64,000 nt of DNA from Calditrichia bacterium (GTDB taxonomy: Bacteria; Calditrichota; Calditrichia; Calditrichales; J004): positions 62,001 to 126,000 of the forward strand of contig JACKAO010000007.1 of the NCBI GenBank assembly GCA_020635035.1. The letters are read 5' to 3'. A program made the translations under genes and the position numbers. Of the stretch, positions 29,748 to 37,753 are shown in pieces. A model generated the notes under the pieces. It searched no databases. It was not told the DNA's origin and was given only the letters and a program-made list of their open reading frames with translations. Each line of letters starts with the position of its first letter. Position 1 is the first letter of the stretch.

Positions 29748-30620
29748 ATGATCAGAAATATTTTCTTTGTGTTAATAATGCTATTAGCCTGTCTGCACGC
29801 AGGTGAAAAACATTTTACAATAAAAAACACAGAGTATATCAGTCTCAAATCTGAACAAACTCAACGCGATTATGAATTAATAGTTTATTTACCGCAAGAC
29901 TATTCTGAACAAAAAGACAGGCATTACCCAGTCCTGTATTTTATGGATGCTTATTGGGATATGCCGTTGCTGGTTTCCATTTATGGACAGCTTGTATATG
30001 ATAAAGCTATCCCCGAAATGATTATGGTGGGTTTTTCTTATCCTGGTGATAACGTGGATTATGGCGCACTTCGTTCACGCGACCTTACACCTACAAAAGA
30101 TAAATTGAAATATCCAAATTCAGGAGATGGACCGGCCTTTCTCAAATTTATAGAAGAAACTGTTATTCCTGAGATCGAATCAGTTTATAGGGTAGATCCG
30201 GAGCAACGCGCCCTTTCCGGTAGTTCTTTTGGCGGACTTTTTATTCTTTATGCCATGTATGAAAAGCCTGATTTGTTTAAACGATACATTGCAATTAGCC
30301 CTGCGACAGATTGGGATGATAATTACCTTTTCAAACGTGATGCAACTTATGCAGCCCGAAACAATATTTTAGATGTTCGTTTGTTCCTTTCATATGGTAC
30401 AGCAGAATACAAGCCATTCCGGGAGCCAATTGTAGACTTTCAAAAACAGATATCCGAGCGCAGTTATAAAAGTTTTAAACTGCTAAATTACGCTATCGAA
30501 GGTGAGCGGCATGCCGGAGTTAAGTCAGAAGGCTACAGTCGTGGTTTACGCTGGGTTTTTAAAGACATTGCTCCTGCAGGCCCAAGTGGGTTAGAATCCG
30601 AAATAAAAAATGAACGATAG
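29748..30620 (+). CDS. Putative esterase, alpha/beta hydrolase (esterase D/enterochelin-esterase-like), possible lipoprotein
   Basis: A 290-residue hydrolase of the esterase D family. The nucleophile elbow is SGSSFGGLF, the FMDAYWD segment lies near the oxyanion region, and the catalytic histidine is probably in GERHAGVKSEGYSRGLRWVF. The N-terminus is a signal peptide whose LLAC box (Cys15) fits lipoprotein processing, so it would be anchored in the envelope. The family cleaves carboxylic esters including acetylated sugars, S-formylglutathione and siderophores; the substrate here cannot be assigned. Confidence 0.85.
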   Translation: MIRNIFFVLIMLLACLHAGEKHFTIKNTEYISLKSEQTQRDYELIVYLPQDYSEQKDRHYPVLYFMDAYWDMPLLVSIYGQLVYDKAIPEMIMVGFSYPGDNVDYGALRSRDLTPTKDKLKYPNSGDGPAFLKFIEETVIPEIESVYRVDPEQRALSGSSFGGLFILYAMYEKPDLFKRYIAISPATDWDDNYLFKRDATYAARNNILDVRLFLSYGTAEYKPFREPIVDFQKQISERSYKSFKLLNYAIEGERHAGVKSEGYSRGLRWVFKDIAPAGPSGLESEIKNER

Positions 30621-30722
30621 TTTTGATGGAATCAATAATATTTAGAATTTAATTCTTTTATTTGTCTCAAAAATTGCACCATCCTAAATTATAATTTCCA
30701 TTTAAATACAGGTAACTATCAT

Positions 30723-31967
30723 ATGTTTGACATTGAAACTGATGTAGCAGTTTTAGGTGCGGGTCCAGGCGGGACAACGGCTTCAATTTTTTTATCCAAA
30801 GCCGGGATTAAACATCACATTTTTGACAAGGCAACTTTTCCGCGTGATAAAATTTGCGGGGATGCGCTTAGTGGTAAGGTGGGTGCTGTTCTTAATAAAA
30901 TCGACCCGCAGATAGTATATGAATTAGATAAGCACCCTGATTATACAAATTGCTGGGGTGTACAGTTTATTGCTCCTAATGGGATGGCTCTGGATATTCC
31001 ATTTAATAAAGATAAATCTGTACAAAAATATGCACCGGGCTTTATTTCTAAAAGAATGAACTTTGATAATTTCATGGTTAGCAAACTTGATGAAACCTTT
31101 GCGGTTAGAAAATTTGCCTGCACAATAAAAGATGTTAAACAAACGCCACAACATATAGAAATAACTTACAATGAAAATGGACAAGATAAAATCTGTGCAG
31201 CAAAAATGGTAATTGGTGCAGAGGGCGACCGATCGTTGGTTGCAAAAAAACTCGCTGGTCATAAGATGAATCCCCATTATTATGCAGCAGGGCTGCGCGC
31301 ATACTATGAAAATGTCAGCGGAATGCACCCGCAGAACTTTATTGAGTTACATTATATACAGGAAACATTGCCCGGGTATTTATGGGTCTTTCCACTACCT
31401 GACAATCAGGCAAATGTCGGGATAGGCCTGTTGTCTTCAAAAGTAAAAACCAAAAACATCCGCTTAAAAGAAATGATGCTTAATGCCCTGGAAAAAAATC
31501 CCGGTTTAAAAGAACGTTTTAAAAATGCGCGTATCGTTGATGATATAAAGGGTTGGGGCTTGCCGCTTGGTTCAGTAAAAAGATCGCTTTCAGGCGAACG
31601 TTATCTGTTGGTTGGCGATGCCGGATCTTTAATTGATCCGTTTACAGGTGAAGGTATAGGGAATGCCATGGTCAGTGGCAAATTTGCTGCTGAGACAACT
31701 GTGGAAGCTCTCACAAAGAATAACTTTTCGGCAGAGTTTCTTAAAAATTATGATACAAATGTCTATAATAAGCTTTGGAATGAATTAAAGTTGAGCTATA
31801 CAATTCAACGTTTATTAAACCGGCCGTGGTTATTTAATTTTGTAGCAAATCGTGCAGTTAAAAATAAAACAATCAGGGAAACAATGTCCTGCATGTTTGA
31901 TGATTTAAATATGCGGGCGAAATTGAAATCACCCGCATTTTATTTTAAGCTGTTGTTTAATTTGTAG
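30723..31967 (+). CDS. FAD-dependent oxidoreductase, geranylgeranyl-reductase family
   Basis: A 414-residue flavoprotein. The N-terminal Rossmann motif is DVAVLGAGPGGTTASIFLS, followed by PRDKICGDALSGK, a second conserved AEGDRSLVAKKL, and the C-terminal FAD motif LLVGDAGSLIDPFTGEGIG. Family members reduce isoprenoid chains of lipids, quinones or chlorophyll precursors, or act as halogenase or monooxygenase relatives. There is no photosynthetic or archaeal-lipid context here, so a quinone or polyprenyl role is the best guess. It ends 3 bases from the convergent leuD stop. Confidence 0.82.
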   Translation: MFDIETDVAVLGAGPGGTTASIFLSKAGIKHHIFDKATFPRDKICGDALSGKVGAVLNKIDPQIVYELDKHPDYTNCWGVQFIAPNGMALDIPFNKDKSVQKYAPGFISKRMNFDNFMVSKLDETFAVRKFACTIKDVKQTPQHIEITYNENGQDKICAAKMVIGAEGDRSLVAKKLAGHKMNPHYYAAGLRAYYENVSGMHPQNFIELHYIQETLPGYLWVFPLPDNQANVGIGLLSSKVKTKNIRLKEMMLNALEKNPGLKERFKNARIVDDIKGWGLPLGSVKRSLSGERYLLVGDAGSLIDPFTGEGIGNAMVSGKFAAETTVEALTKNNFSAEFLKNYDTNVYNKLWNELKLSYTIQRLLNRPWLFNFVANRAVKNKTIRETMSCMFDDLNMRAKLKSPAFYFKLLFNL

Positions 31968-31970
31968 GTT

Positions 31971-32537
31971 TTAAACGGTTTTTATCATTCCGGTTTTACG
32001 CGCATATTCAAAGAGACCGCCTGCTTCAATTATCGGCAGAACATCTCCAAGCGGCTTAAGTTTAAATTCCCGGTGATCTGAAAGATCAATCAGCAGGTTA
32101 CGTTCGAAATCGATTTCCAGTTTGTCACCGGTATGAATTTTATCGTTAAGTTTTTGTTCGCATTCATAAGGTACCAGGAAACCGCCATCCACTGCATTTC
32201 GGTAAAATATTCGTGCATACGATTCCGCGATTACAACATTACATCCGGCTTTATTTATAGCATATGGCGCATGTTCACGAGATGATCCGCAGCCGAAATT
32301 TGCCCCGGCAATAATTATATTATAGAGAGATGTATTTTTGCCTTCGTCTACAAAAGGGATCCCGCCATGCGGAAGTCCTGCTTCTTTTTTGGGAACAGAA
32401 GAAAGGGCAAACTGGCCATATTTTTTTGATTCTTCTTCATCCGACATACTATATACCAAGTGTTCCGCCGGAATAATCTGGTCGGTGTCTATATTATTGC
32501 CTAACACATAGGCAAACCCTGAAATTTTCTTATCCAT
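31971..32537 (-). CDS. leuD: 3-isopropylmalate dehydratase small subunit
   Basis: A 188-residue swivel-domain subunit ([46 protein letters not shown]). With LeuC it isomerises 2- to 3-isopropylmalate in leucine synthesis. The start has an AAAGGAT ribosome site. It lies 19 bases after leuC and is the last gene of the leuB-leuA-leuC-leuD operon. The short swivel domain is the type paired with the ~420-residue LeuC. Confidence 0.95.
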   Translation of the reverse strand: MDKKISGFAYVLGNNIDTDQIIPAEHLVYSMSDEEESKKYGQFALSSVPKKEAGLPHGGIPFVDEGKNTSLYNIIIAGANFGCGSSREHAPYAINKAGCNVVIAESYARIFYRNAVDGGFLVPYECEQKLNDKIHTGDKLEIDFERNLLIDLSDHREFKLKPLGDVLPIIEAGGLFEYARKTGMIKTV

Positions 32538-32556
32538 CGTTTAAAATCCTTTGTGT

Positions 32557-33852
32557 TTAGATAAAATCCCTGGGATCGGTTATTACTCCTGTTACGGCAG
32601 ATGCAGCAACTGTTAATGGTGAAGCAAGATAAACTTCTGATTGTTTGCTTCCCATGCGTCCGGGAAAGTTACGGTTTGTGGTGGAAATTACAACATCTTT
32701 ATCCACTGCACGGCCAATCGTATCTGCAGGGCCGCCAAGACAGGCAGCGCATGAAGATTGGGCGATCACACATCCGGCATCCTGAAGAATTTGTTTCAGA
32801 CTGATGCCTTTGTATGTTTCAACTTCGAGTTGGGCAGCTATATCTGTACTTGCCGGAACAACGAAGGTAGGTACTTTAACTTTGTTGTTAATAAGAATTT
32901 TCGCAGCCTGCATAAAATCAAACATTTTTCCGCCTGTACAGGAACCAATATAACACTTGGTAAGCTTTGTACCCTGAACATTACGCACAATATCCCGATT
33001 ATCAGGACTGTGTGGTTTGGCTACTGTAGGTTCGAGTTTTTCCACGTTGTAGGTGTAAGTACTGAAATATTTGGCGTCCGCATCACTCCGGAAAATCTCA
33101 TAACTTTTAGTAGTGCGCTGTTTTAAAAAAGCTTCTGTTACTTCATCTGCTGCGATTATTCCACTCATACCACCGGCTTCGATGGCCATATTGGTAAGAG
33201 TCATGCGTTCTTCCATGGGCAAGGCATAAACTGCTTCACCATCAAATTCCATCGCACGATAGGTTGCACCGTCTGTTGTAATGTCACCCAGAATATGCAG
33301 AATGAGATCCTTCGCAGTAAGGTAGGGCGGAAGTTTACCATTAAATGTAAACTTCATAGATTCGGGTACTTTTTCCCATATTTTCCCTGTTCCAAGTATG
33401 AATGCTGCATCTGTATTGCCCACACCGGTTGAAAACATTCCGAAAGCACCGGATGTACAAGTATGAGAGTCTGTTCCAAAAAGAACTGTTCCGGGAATGT
33501 TATAAGCTTCTTCAGCAAGAGCAATGTGGCACACACCTTTATAACGATCTGTTCCAACATCATAATAATTTGGCAGATTATACTGATCTGCAAATTCGCG
33601 CAAGATACTCACGTTACGGTTTGCATGTGTATTCTTCGTAAAAATGTAATGATCCGGGAAAATGACAAGTTTATTTTTATCCCAAATCTCAGCTTTTTCA
33701 CCAAATTCTCTTTTCCATATCTGCACAGTGGGCGGACCACAGACATCGTGTGTCATCAATACATCAACATTAAGCCACACATTTTCGCCGGGTGTAACCG
33801 ATTTCTTACCGGCAGATTTGGCAAGAATTTTCTCAGTGATGGTCATTGGCAT
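32557..33852 (-). CDS. leuC: 3-isopropylmalate dehydratase large subunit
   Basis: A 431-residue aconitase-family subunit of the shorter type, not the ~466-residue enterobacterial type. The Fe-S cysteines are in YIGSCTGGKMFDF and SSCAACLGGPADT; the substrate and cluster block FGTDSHTCTSGAFG is present. It pairs with LeuD. AAGGAG precedes the start ATG (MPMTITEKIL). It follows leuA by 12 bases. Homoaconitase relatives share this architecture, but leuA and leuB alongside settle the leucine role. Confidence 0.95.
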   Translation of the reverse strand: MPMTITEKILAKSAGKKSVTPGENVWLNVDVLMTHDVCGPPTVQIWKREFGEKAEIWDKNKLVIFPDHYIFTKNTHANRNVSILREFADQYNLPNYYDVGTDRYKGVCHIALAEEAYNIPGTVLFGTDSHTCTSGAFGMFSTGVGNTDAAFILGTGKIWEKVPESMKFTFNGKLPPYLTAKDLILHILGDITTDGATYRAMEFDGEAVYALPMEERMTLTNMAIEAGGMSGIIAADEVTEAFLKQRTTKSYEIFRSDADAKYFSTYTYNVEKLEPTVAKPHSPDNRDIVRNVQGTKLTKCYIGSCTGGKMFDFMQAAKILINNKVKVPTFVVPASTDIAAQLEVETYKGISLKQILQDAGCVIAQSSCAACLGGPADTIGRAVDKDVVISTTNRNFPGRMGSKQSEVYLASPLTVAASAVTGVITDPRDFI

Positions 33853-33864
33853 CGATAATACTCC

Positions 33865-35442
33865 TTAAATAGCATGTTTTAACATTTTTTGTTTTTCAGA
33901 AACATTTGCACTTTCCCCTGAAAGTAACCGGTTAATTGCCTTCAGATAAGCCTTGGCACTGGCTTCAATAATATCAGTTGATGTACCGCGTCCATTGTAC
34001 GATTTCTCACCGTCTCGTATACGCAGCAAGACTTCACCCATCGCTTCACGGCCCGCTGTAACCGATCTAACCTGGTACGACTCAACACGGTAATTTCTGT
34101 CAAGCGCGCGGTCTATCGCATTTATAACAGCATCAACAGGTCCATCCCCGGTTGCAGATTCCTGTTTTATTTCATCATTTATACGAATTTTTACAGTGGC
34201 GGTTGGTATCGTGTGTGTTCCTATGTAAACCTGGATATATTCAAGATTAAGCTGTTCGCGTTTTTTGGATGCTTCATCACCCATAAGTATACGCAGGTCA
34301 TCATCAAATACTTCTTTCTTTTTGTCTGCAAGCTCAGTAAAGTTTTGGTATACATCGTTCAATTCATCGTCGCTGAGTGTGTATCCAAGCTCATTAAGCC
34401 TTACCTTCAAGCCATGGCGGCCTGAATGCCGGCCAAGAACAATTTTTGTTTTAGGAACACCGACACTTTCAGGAGTCATTATTTCATATGTTTCCCTGTT
34501 TTTCAGCATACCATCCTGATGAATACCTGATTCGTGTGCGAAGGCATTATCTCCAACGATCGCTTTATTAGGTTGAACAACAATTCCGGTAAAACCAGAA
34601 ACCATTTTGCTTGTGTTGTATATTTCGTGTGTATTTATAGATGTTGTATAATGATAACGATCTTTCCGGACATTGAGCGCCATTACAATCTCTTCAAGAG
34701 ATGCATTACCTGCACGTTCACCAATACCGTTTATGGTGCATTCGATCTGGCGTGCGCCTTTCGCTAAAGCTTCCAGTGAGTTTGCTACCGCAAGTCCCAG
34801 ATCGTTATGACAATGGACGCTTATGATTGCCTTTTCAATGTTTTTAACACGCAAAGTAAGCTGTTCAATTTTTTCTGCAAATTCGGATGGTAACGTATAC
34901 CCAGTTGTGTCCGGTATGTTCACAGTTGTTGCACCGGCTTCGATAGCTGCTTCGATGACTTCCGATAAATATCCTATATCTGTTCGCCCGGCGTCTTCTG
35001 CCGAAAATTCAACATCGTCAACAAAAGTTCGGGCATAGGCAACTGCATCCCGGGACATTTTTATTACTGATTTTCTCTTTTCTTCAAGAGTGCTGCCATA
35101 GCGTGAATGAGAAAATTTTCCGAGAATATGATAATCGGATGTACTTGAAAAAGTATGGATACGCTTTTTGGGTGCATTCTTTAATGCTTCCCAGGCTGCT
35201 TTTATATCCTTCTCATTTGCCCGCGAAAGTCCTGTTATTACAGCATTTACTTCATCAGCAATGCGCTGTACGGCTTCAAATTGAGTCGGAGAAGATACCG
35301 GAAATCCGGCTTCGATGATATCTACACCTAATTTTTCAAGCTGTTTGGCAATTTCAAGTTTTTCAAAAATATTCAATGATGCGCCGGGAGACTGCTCCCC
35401 ATCGCGTAAAGTGGTATCGAAAATTAATATGTGATTATCCAT
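33865..35442 (-). CDS. leuA: 2-isopropylmalate synthase
   Basis: A 525-residue enzyme condensing acetyl-CoA with 2-oxoisovalerate, the committed step of leucine synthesis. The DRE-TIM barrel starts ILIFDTTLRDGEQSPGASLN, the metal-binding HCHNDLG is present, and the C-terminal LeuA regulatory (leucine feedback) domain is recognisable in GDGPVDAVINAIDRALD. I place the start at 35442 (MDNHILIFDTT, with AAAGGAT upstream); an in-frame extension to 35487 overlaps leuB and lacks support. It lies 13 bases after leuB. Confidence 0.96.
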   Translation of the reverse strand: MDNHILIFDTTLRDGEQSPGASLNIFEKLEIAKQLEKLGVDIIEAGFPVSSPTQFEAVQRIADEVNAVITGLSRANEKDIKAAWEALKNAPKKRIHTFSSTSDYHILGKFSHSRYGSTLEEKRKSVIKMSRDAVAYARTFVDDVEFSAEDAGRTDIGYLSEVIEAAIEAGATTVNIPDTTGYTLPSEFAEKIEQLTLRVKNIEKAIISVHCHNDLGLAVANSLEALAKGARQIECTINGIGERAGNASLEEIVMALNVRKDRYHYTTSINTHEIYNTSKMVSGFTGIVVQPNKAIVGDNAFAHESGIHQDGMLKNRETYEIMTPESVGVPKTKIVLGRHSGRHGLKVRLNELGYTLSDDELNDVYQNFTELADKKKEVFDDDLRILMGDEASKKREQLNLEYIQVYIGTHTIPTATVKIRINDEIKQESATGDGPVDAVINAIDRALDRNYRVESYQVRSVTAGREAMGEVLLRIRDGEKSYNGRGTSTDIIEASAKAYLKAINRLLSGESANVSEKQKMLKHAI

Positions 35443-35455
35443 GAGTGATCCTTTT

Positions 35456-36565
35456 CTAAGCGGTGACAAAGTTACCAGATTCGGCATTCACTTTTTGCAT
35501 GATTTCTTTACAATTGTTAAGAATTATTTCTGTGATTTCGGTTGTAGAAACCGTTTTACCCTGGTTATCGAAGTTAATATCCTGAGTCCTATAGCCATCT
35601 GCAAGAGCTTTTTCGATACTTTGTTCAACAACCTTGGCAACTTGCGGAATTTTAAAAGAGTGCTCAAACATCATTCCTACTGAAGCAATTGCAGCAATAG
35701 GATTAGCTACATTTTTACCGGCAATATCCGGGGCACTCCCATGAACAGGTTCATATAAAGCATGTTTTAAACCAATACTTGCAGAAGGCAGCATACCAAG
35801 ACTTCCTGTAATCATACCGGCAATATCACTTAATATATCACCAAACATGTTTCCCGTTACAACAACATCAAACTGTCTCGGAGCACGAACAATCTGCATG
35901 GCGGCATTATCCACATACATATGCTCAAGCTGTACATCCTGATATTTTTTATGAACATCCAGAACGGTATCTCGCCATAATTGGGAACACTCAAGGACAT
36001 TTGCTTTGTCAACAGATGTTACCTTGTTGCGCCTTGTTCTGGCAAGTTCGAATGCCTGGACAGCCATGCGTTCTACTTCTTCCCTGTGATAAACCATGGT
36101 GTTCCAGCCTTTATCTGCATCATTACCACGGGGTTGCCCAAAATAAATACCACCTGTTAACTCCCGAAGTACTACAAAATCTGTATCCCGGAGAACTTCC
36201 TTTTTCAGCGAAGAAGATTCCAGGAAAGAATTATACACTTTTGCCGGTCTGATATTGTTAAAAACAGCCAATTCCTTGCGCAGTTTTAAGAGGGCGCTTT
36301 CAGGACGGTGTTGACGCGGCAGTTGATCCCATTTATATCCACCAACAGCACCAAGAAATACTACATCCGACTTTTTACAGGTATCAATTGTTTCATCAGT
36401 TACCGGTGTCCCGTGTTCTTCATAACTGATACCACCAAACGGAAGCGATTCAAGATCAAGGGTCAGGTTATTTTTTTCTGCAAGAAAATTAAGGATTTTC
36501 ATTGCAGAAGCAATTGTTTCCGGTCCGATTCCATCCCCGGGTAGGAGTGTGATCTTGTAATGCAT
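35456..36565 (-). CDS. leuB: 3-isopropylmalate dehydrogenase
   Basis: A 369-residue NAD-dependent oxidative decarboxylase. The N-terminal block is ITLLPGDGIGPETI, with LRKELAVFNNIRPAK in the middle and YVDNAAMQIVRAPRQFDVVV plus GDILSDIAGMITGSLG in the substrate and cofactor site. The start at 36565 (MHYKITLLPG) has AAGAAGGAA in front; a TTG-initiated extension to 36607 is less likely. It is the first structural gene of the operon and follows a roughly 300-base transcribed leader with a predicted leucine leader peptide. Confidence 0.96.
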   Translation of the reverse strand: MHYKITLLPGDGIGPETIASAMKILNFLAEKNNLTLDLESLPFGGISYEEHGTPVTDETIDTCKKSDVVFLGAVGGYKWDQLPRQHRPESALLKLRKELAVFNNIRPAKVYNSFLESSSLKKEVLRDTDFVVLRELTGGIYFGQPRGNDADKGWNTMVYHREEVERMAVQAFELARTRRNKVTSVDKANVLECSQLWRDTVLDVHKKYQDVQLEHMYVDNAAMQIVRAPRQFDVVVTGNMFGDILSDIAGMITGSLGMLPSASIGLKHALYEPVHGSAPDIAGKNVANPIAAIASVGMMFEHSFKIPQVAKVVEQSIEKALADGYRTQDINFDNQGKTVSTTEITEIILNNCKEIMQKVNAESGNFVTA

Positions 36566-36618
36566 AATATATTCCTTCTTTTTTAAATGTTTAACGGATA
36601 CTTCCAATTTAACATTCC

Positions 36619-36637
36619 ATTTCGGGCACCCCGAAAT
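36619..36637 (-). promoter_or_regulatory. Leader hairpin upstream of leuB
   Basis: The perfect 8-bp stem ATTTCGGG / CCCGAAAT with a 3-base loop lies about 54 bases before the leuB start. A further segment CCCGAATTT upstream in the leader (on the - strand, about 36669-36679) is nearly complementary to the 5' arm and could compete for it. No U-run follows, so it is not a standard intrinsic terminator. Confidence 0.6.
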
Positions 36638-36690
36638 TTATGCTTTTATTTTGAGATATGATTGTGGCTTAAATTCGGGATATACTTAAA

Positions 36691-36846
36691 CTAACCTAGT
36701 AGAATTAGGTTTAGAATTAGATTTAGTGTTAGACCCGATAAAAGAATGGCATGAACAGGAAGGTTTTCTGAATTGTTGGTATGACGCATAACGGCTACAC
36801 GTATCTTCGGAACAGAGTTAATATTGTATTTTGATGCGTCAAACAT
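36691..36846 (-). CDS. Predicted leucine leader peptide of the leuBACD operon
   Basis: A 51-codon frame, ATG at 36846, stop TAG at 36693-36691. It begins MFDASKYN and ends LTLNLILNLILLG. Seven of the last 13 codons before the stop are CUA, and 10 of 51 residues are leucine. An AAAGG sequence lies about 9 bases before the ATG, and a promoter-like sequence lies upstream. A shorter start at codon 20 (MRHTNNSENL) is possible but has no ribosome site. Read as a ribosome-stalling sensor of charged tRNA-Leu, it would regulate the leu genes 126 bases further on. The CTAANN hexamer pattern could alternatively be a simple repeat that happens to encode leucine. Confidence 0.72.
   Translation of the reverse strand: MFDASKYNINSVPKIRVAVMRHTNNSENLPVHAILLSGLTLNLILNLILLG
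36693..36711 (-). promoter_or_regulatory. Hairpin over the CUA codon run of the leu leader
   Basis: AACCTA and TAGGTT at the ends of 36693-36711 are inverse complements around a 7-base loop. The stem covers the last leucine codons and the stop of the predicted leader peptide, so a ribosome stalled in the CUA run would open it. This is what an attenuation-type sensor would need, but folding has not been computed. Confidence 0.5.
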
Positions 36847-36871
36847 TTATGTTTACCTTTAAATTTTGCCA

Positions 36872-36900
36872 ACTTTAAAGAATTATATGATATAAGTCAA
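36872..36900 (-). promoter_or_regulatory. Predicted sigma70-type promoter of the leu operon
   Basis: On the - strand, TTGACT (36900-36895) and TAAAGT (36877-36872) are separated by 17 bases. This would start transcription near 36864, about 18 bases ahead of the leader peptide ATG. The -35 matches 5 of 6 and the -10 matches 4 of 6 consensus positions. A TATAAT also lies inside the spacer. The 110-base region to the end of the upstream membrane-protein gene shows no terminator. Confidence 0.5.
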
Positions 36901-36955
36901 AAAAAACTAAGTAATTTAATTGAAATTGTATTTAAAGATTACTTTTTACTGTTTG

Positions 36956-37651
36956 TTAAGATACTTTTTTTCTAATTGAAATGCCTACCCAGATATATGT
37001 TGCAGCTAAAATAACCATCAAAACAGGTTCAAAATCAAAAAAGCCAACAGCTTTTGCTGTAGTAATTACCACAATACACAAAAAACTGAATACAAGGAAC
37101 CAGCCAAAATTATCAACTCTGTTCTTTTTAATCCTGTAGGCTGCAAGTCCTAAAAGCCATATCCCGATCATTAGTTCACCGGTTAAACGAAAATTTAAAC
37201 CCAGAGATTCAAAAATCTCGATAAGTAAAACACTATGTTGCATATCGGAAGCATGTGATCTGGCAATTACAGGTGAAGATGCATATAAAAAGATAGAACT
37301 CGCAAGAACTATAAGAAATCCGCAGGAACCAATTATGTGTGTAATTTTAATTAATGATGATGAGCGACTGCCTGAATGGTGTAGTACATGACTGGATGCA
37401 TTTGGAACCGGTAGCATAATAATTGCTGAGAAGGCATATTGAATCCATAATATTGAATACGCAACGTGGTTTTTTTCGAGCCAGCCAATAAAAGAAGGTC
37501 TTTCTTCAAAAATTTTAAAAGTGAGTCCAAGGCTGTTCAGAACAATAATAGCGTAAAATAGAATGCCTGTTAAAATAATTCCGGAAAATATTGACAAAAG
37601 TCCGGCTGTTTTAACAAAATAATGATTTGTACTGTGATGAGAATTATTCAT
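36956..37651 (-). CDS. Multi-pass membrane protein of unknown function
   Basis: A 231-residue protein with about six hydrophobic helices (for example TAGLLSIFSGIILTGILFYA near the N-terminus, ILWIQYAFSAIIML, IGSCGFLIVLASSIFLYA, ELMIGIWLLGLAAY, WFLVFSFLCIVVI, MVILAATYIWVGI). I recognise no family signature. It could be a DUF4386-like protein but I cannot support that. It is on the same strand as the leu operon, 102 bases after the acyl-CoA synthetase, and its 3' end is about 110 bases ahead of the leu leader. Confidence 0.6.
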   Translation of the reverse strand: MNNSHHSTNHYFVKTAGLLSIFSGIILTGILFYAIIVLNSLGLTFKIFEERPSFIGWLEKNHVAYSILWIQYAFSAIIMLPVPNASSHVLHHSGSRSSSLIKITHIIGSCGFLIVLASSIFLYASSPVIARSHASDMQHSVLLIEIFESLGLNFRLTGELMIGIWLLGLAAYRIKKNRVDNFGWFLVFSFLCIVVITTAKAVGFFDFEPVLMVILAATYIWVGISIRKKVS

Positions 37652-37753
37652 AGTTGAATCTTAAGGTAATGTTCACAAGAATTTTTAAGATAATTGAATC
37701 ATTATATATTCAGCAACTAATTTTGGTCGTTAGTCCTTAAAGCAATTGCTAGT

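Noticed and set aside
36691..36735. CTAANN hexamer pattern read as a telomere-like or microsatellite repeat
   Set aside because: The units are imperfect and few, and the frame, stop and position ahead of leuB fit a leader peptide better; kept as the main alternative.
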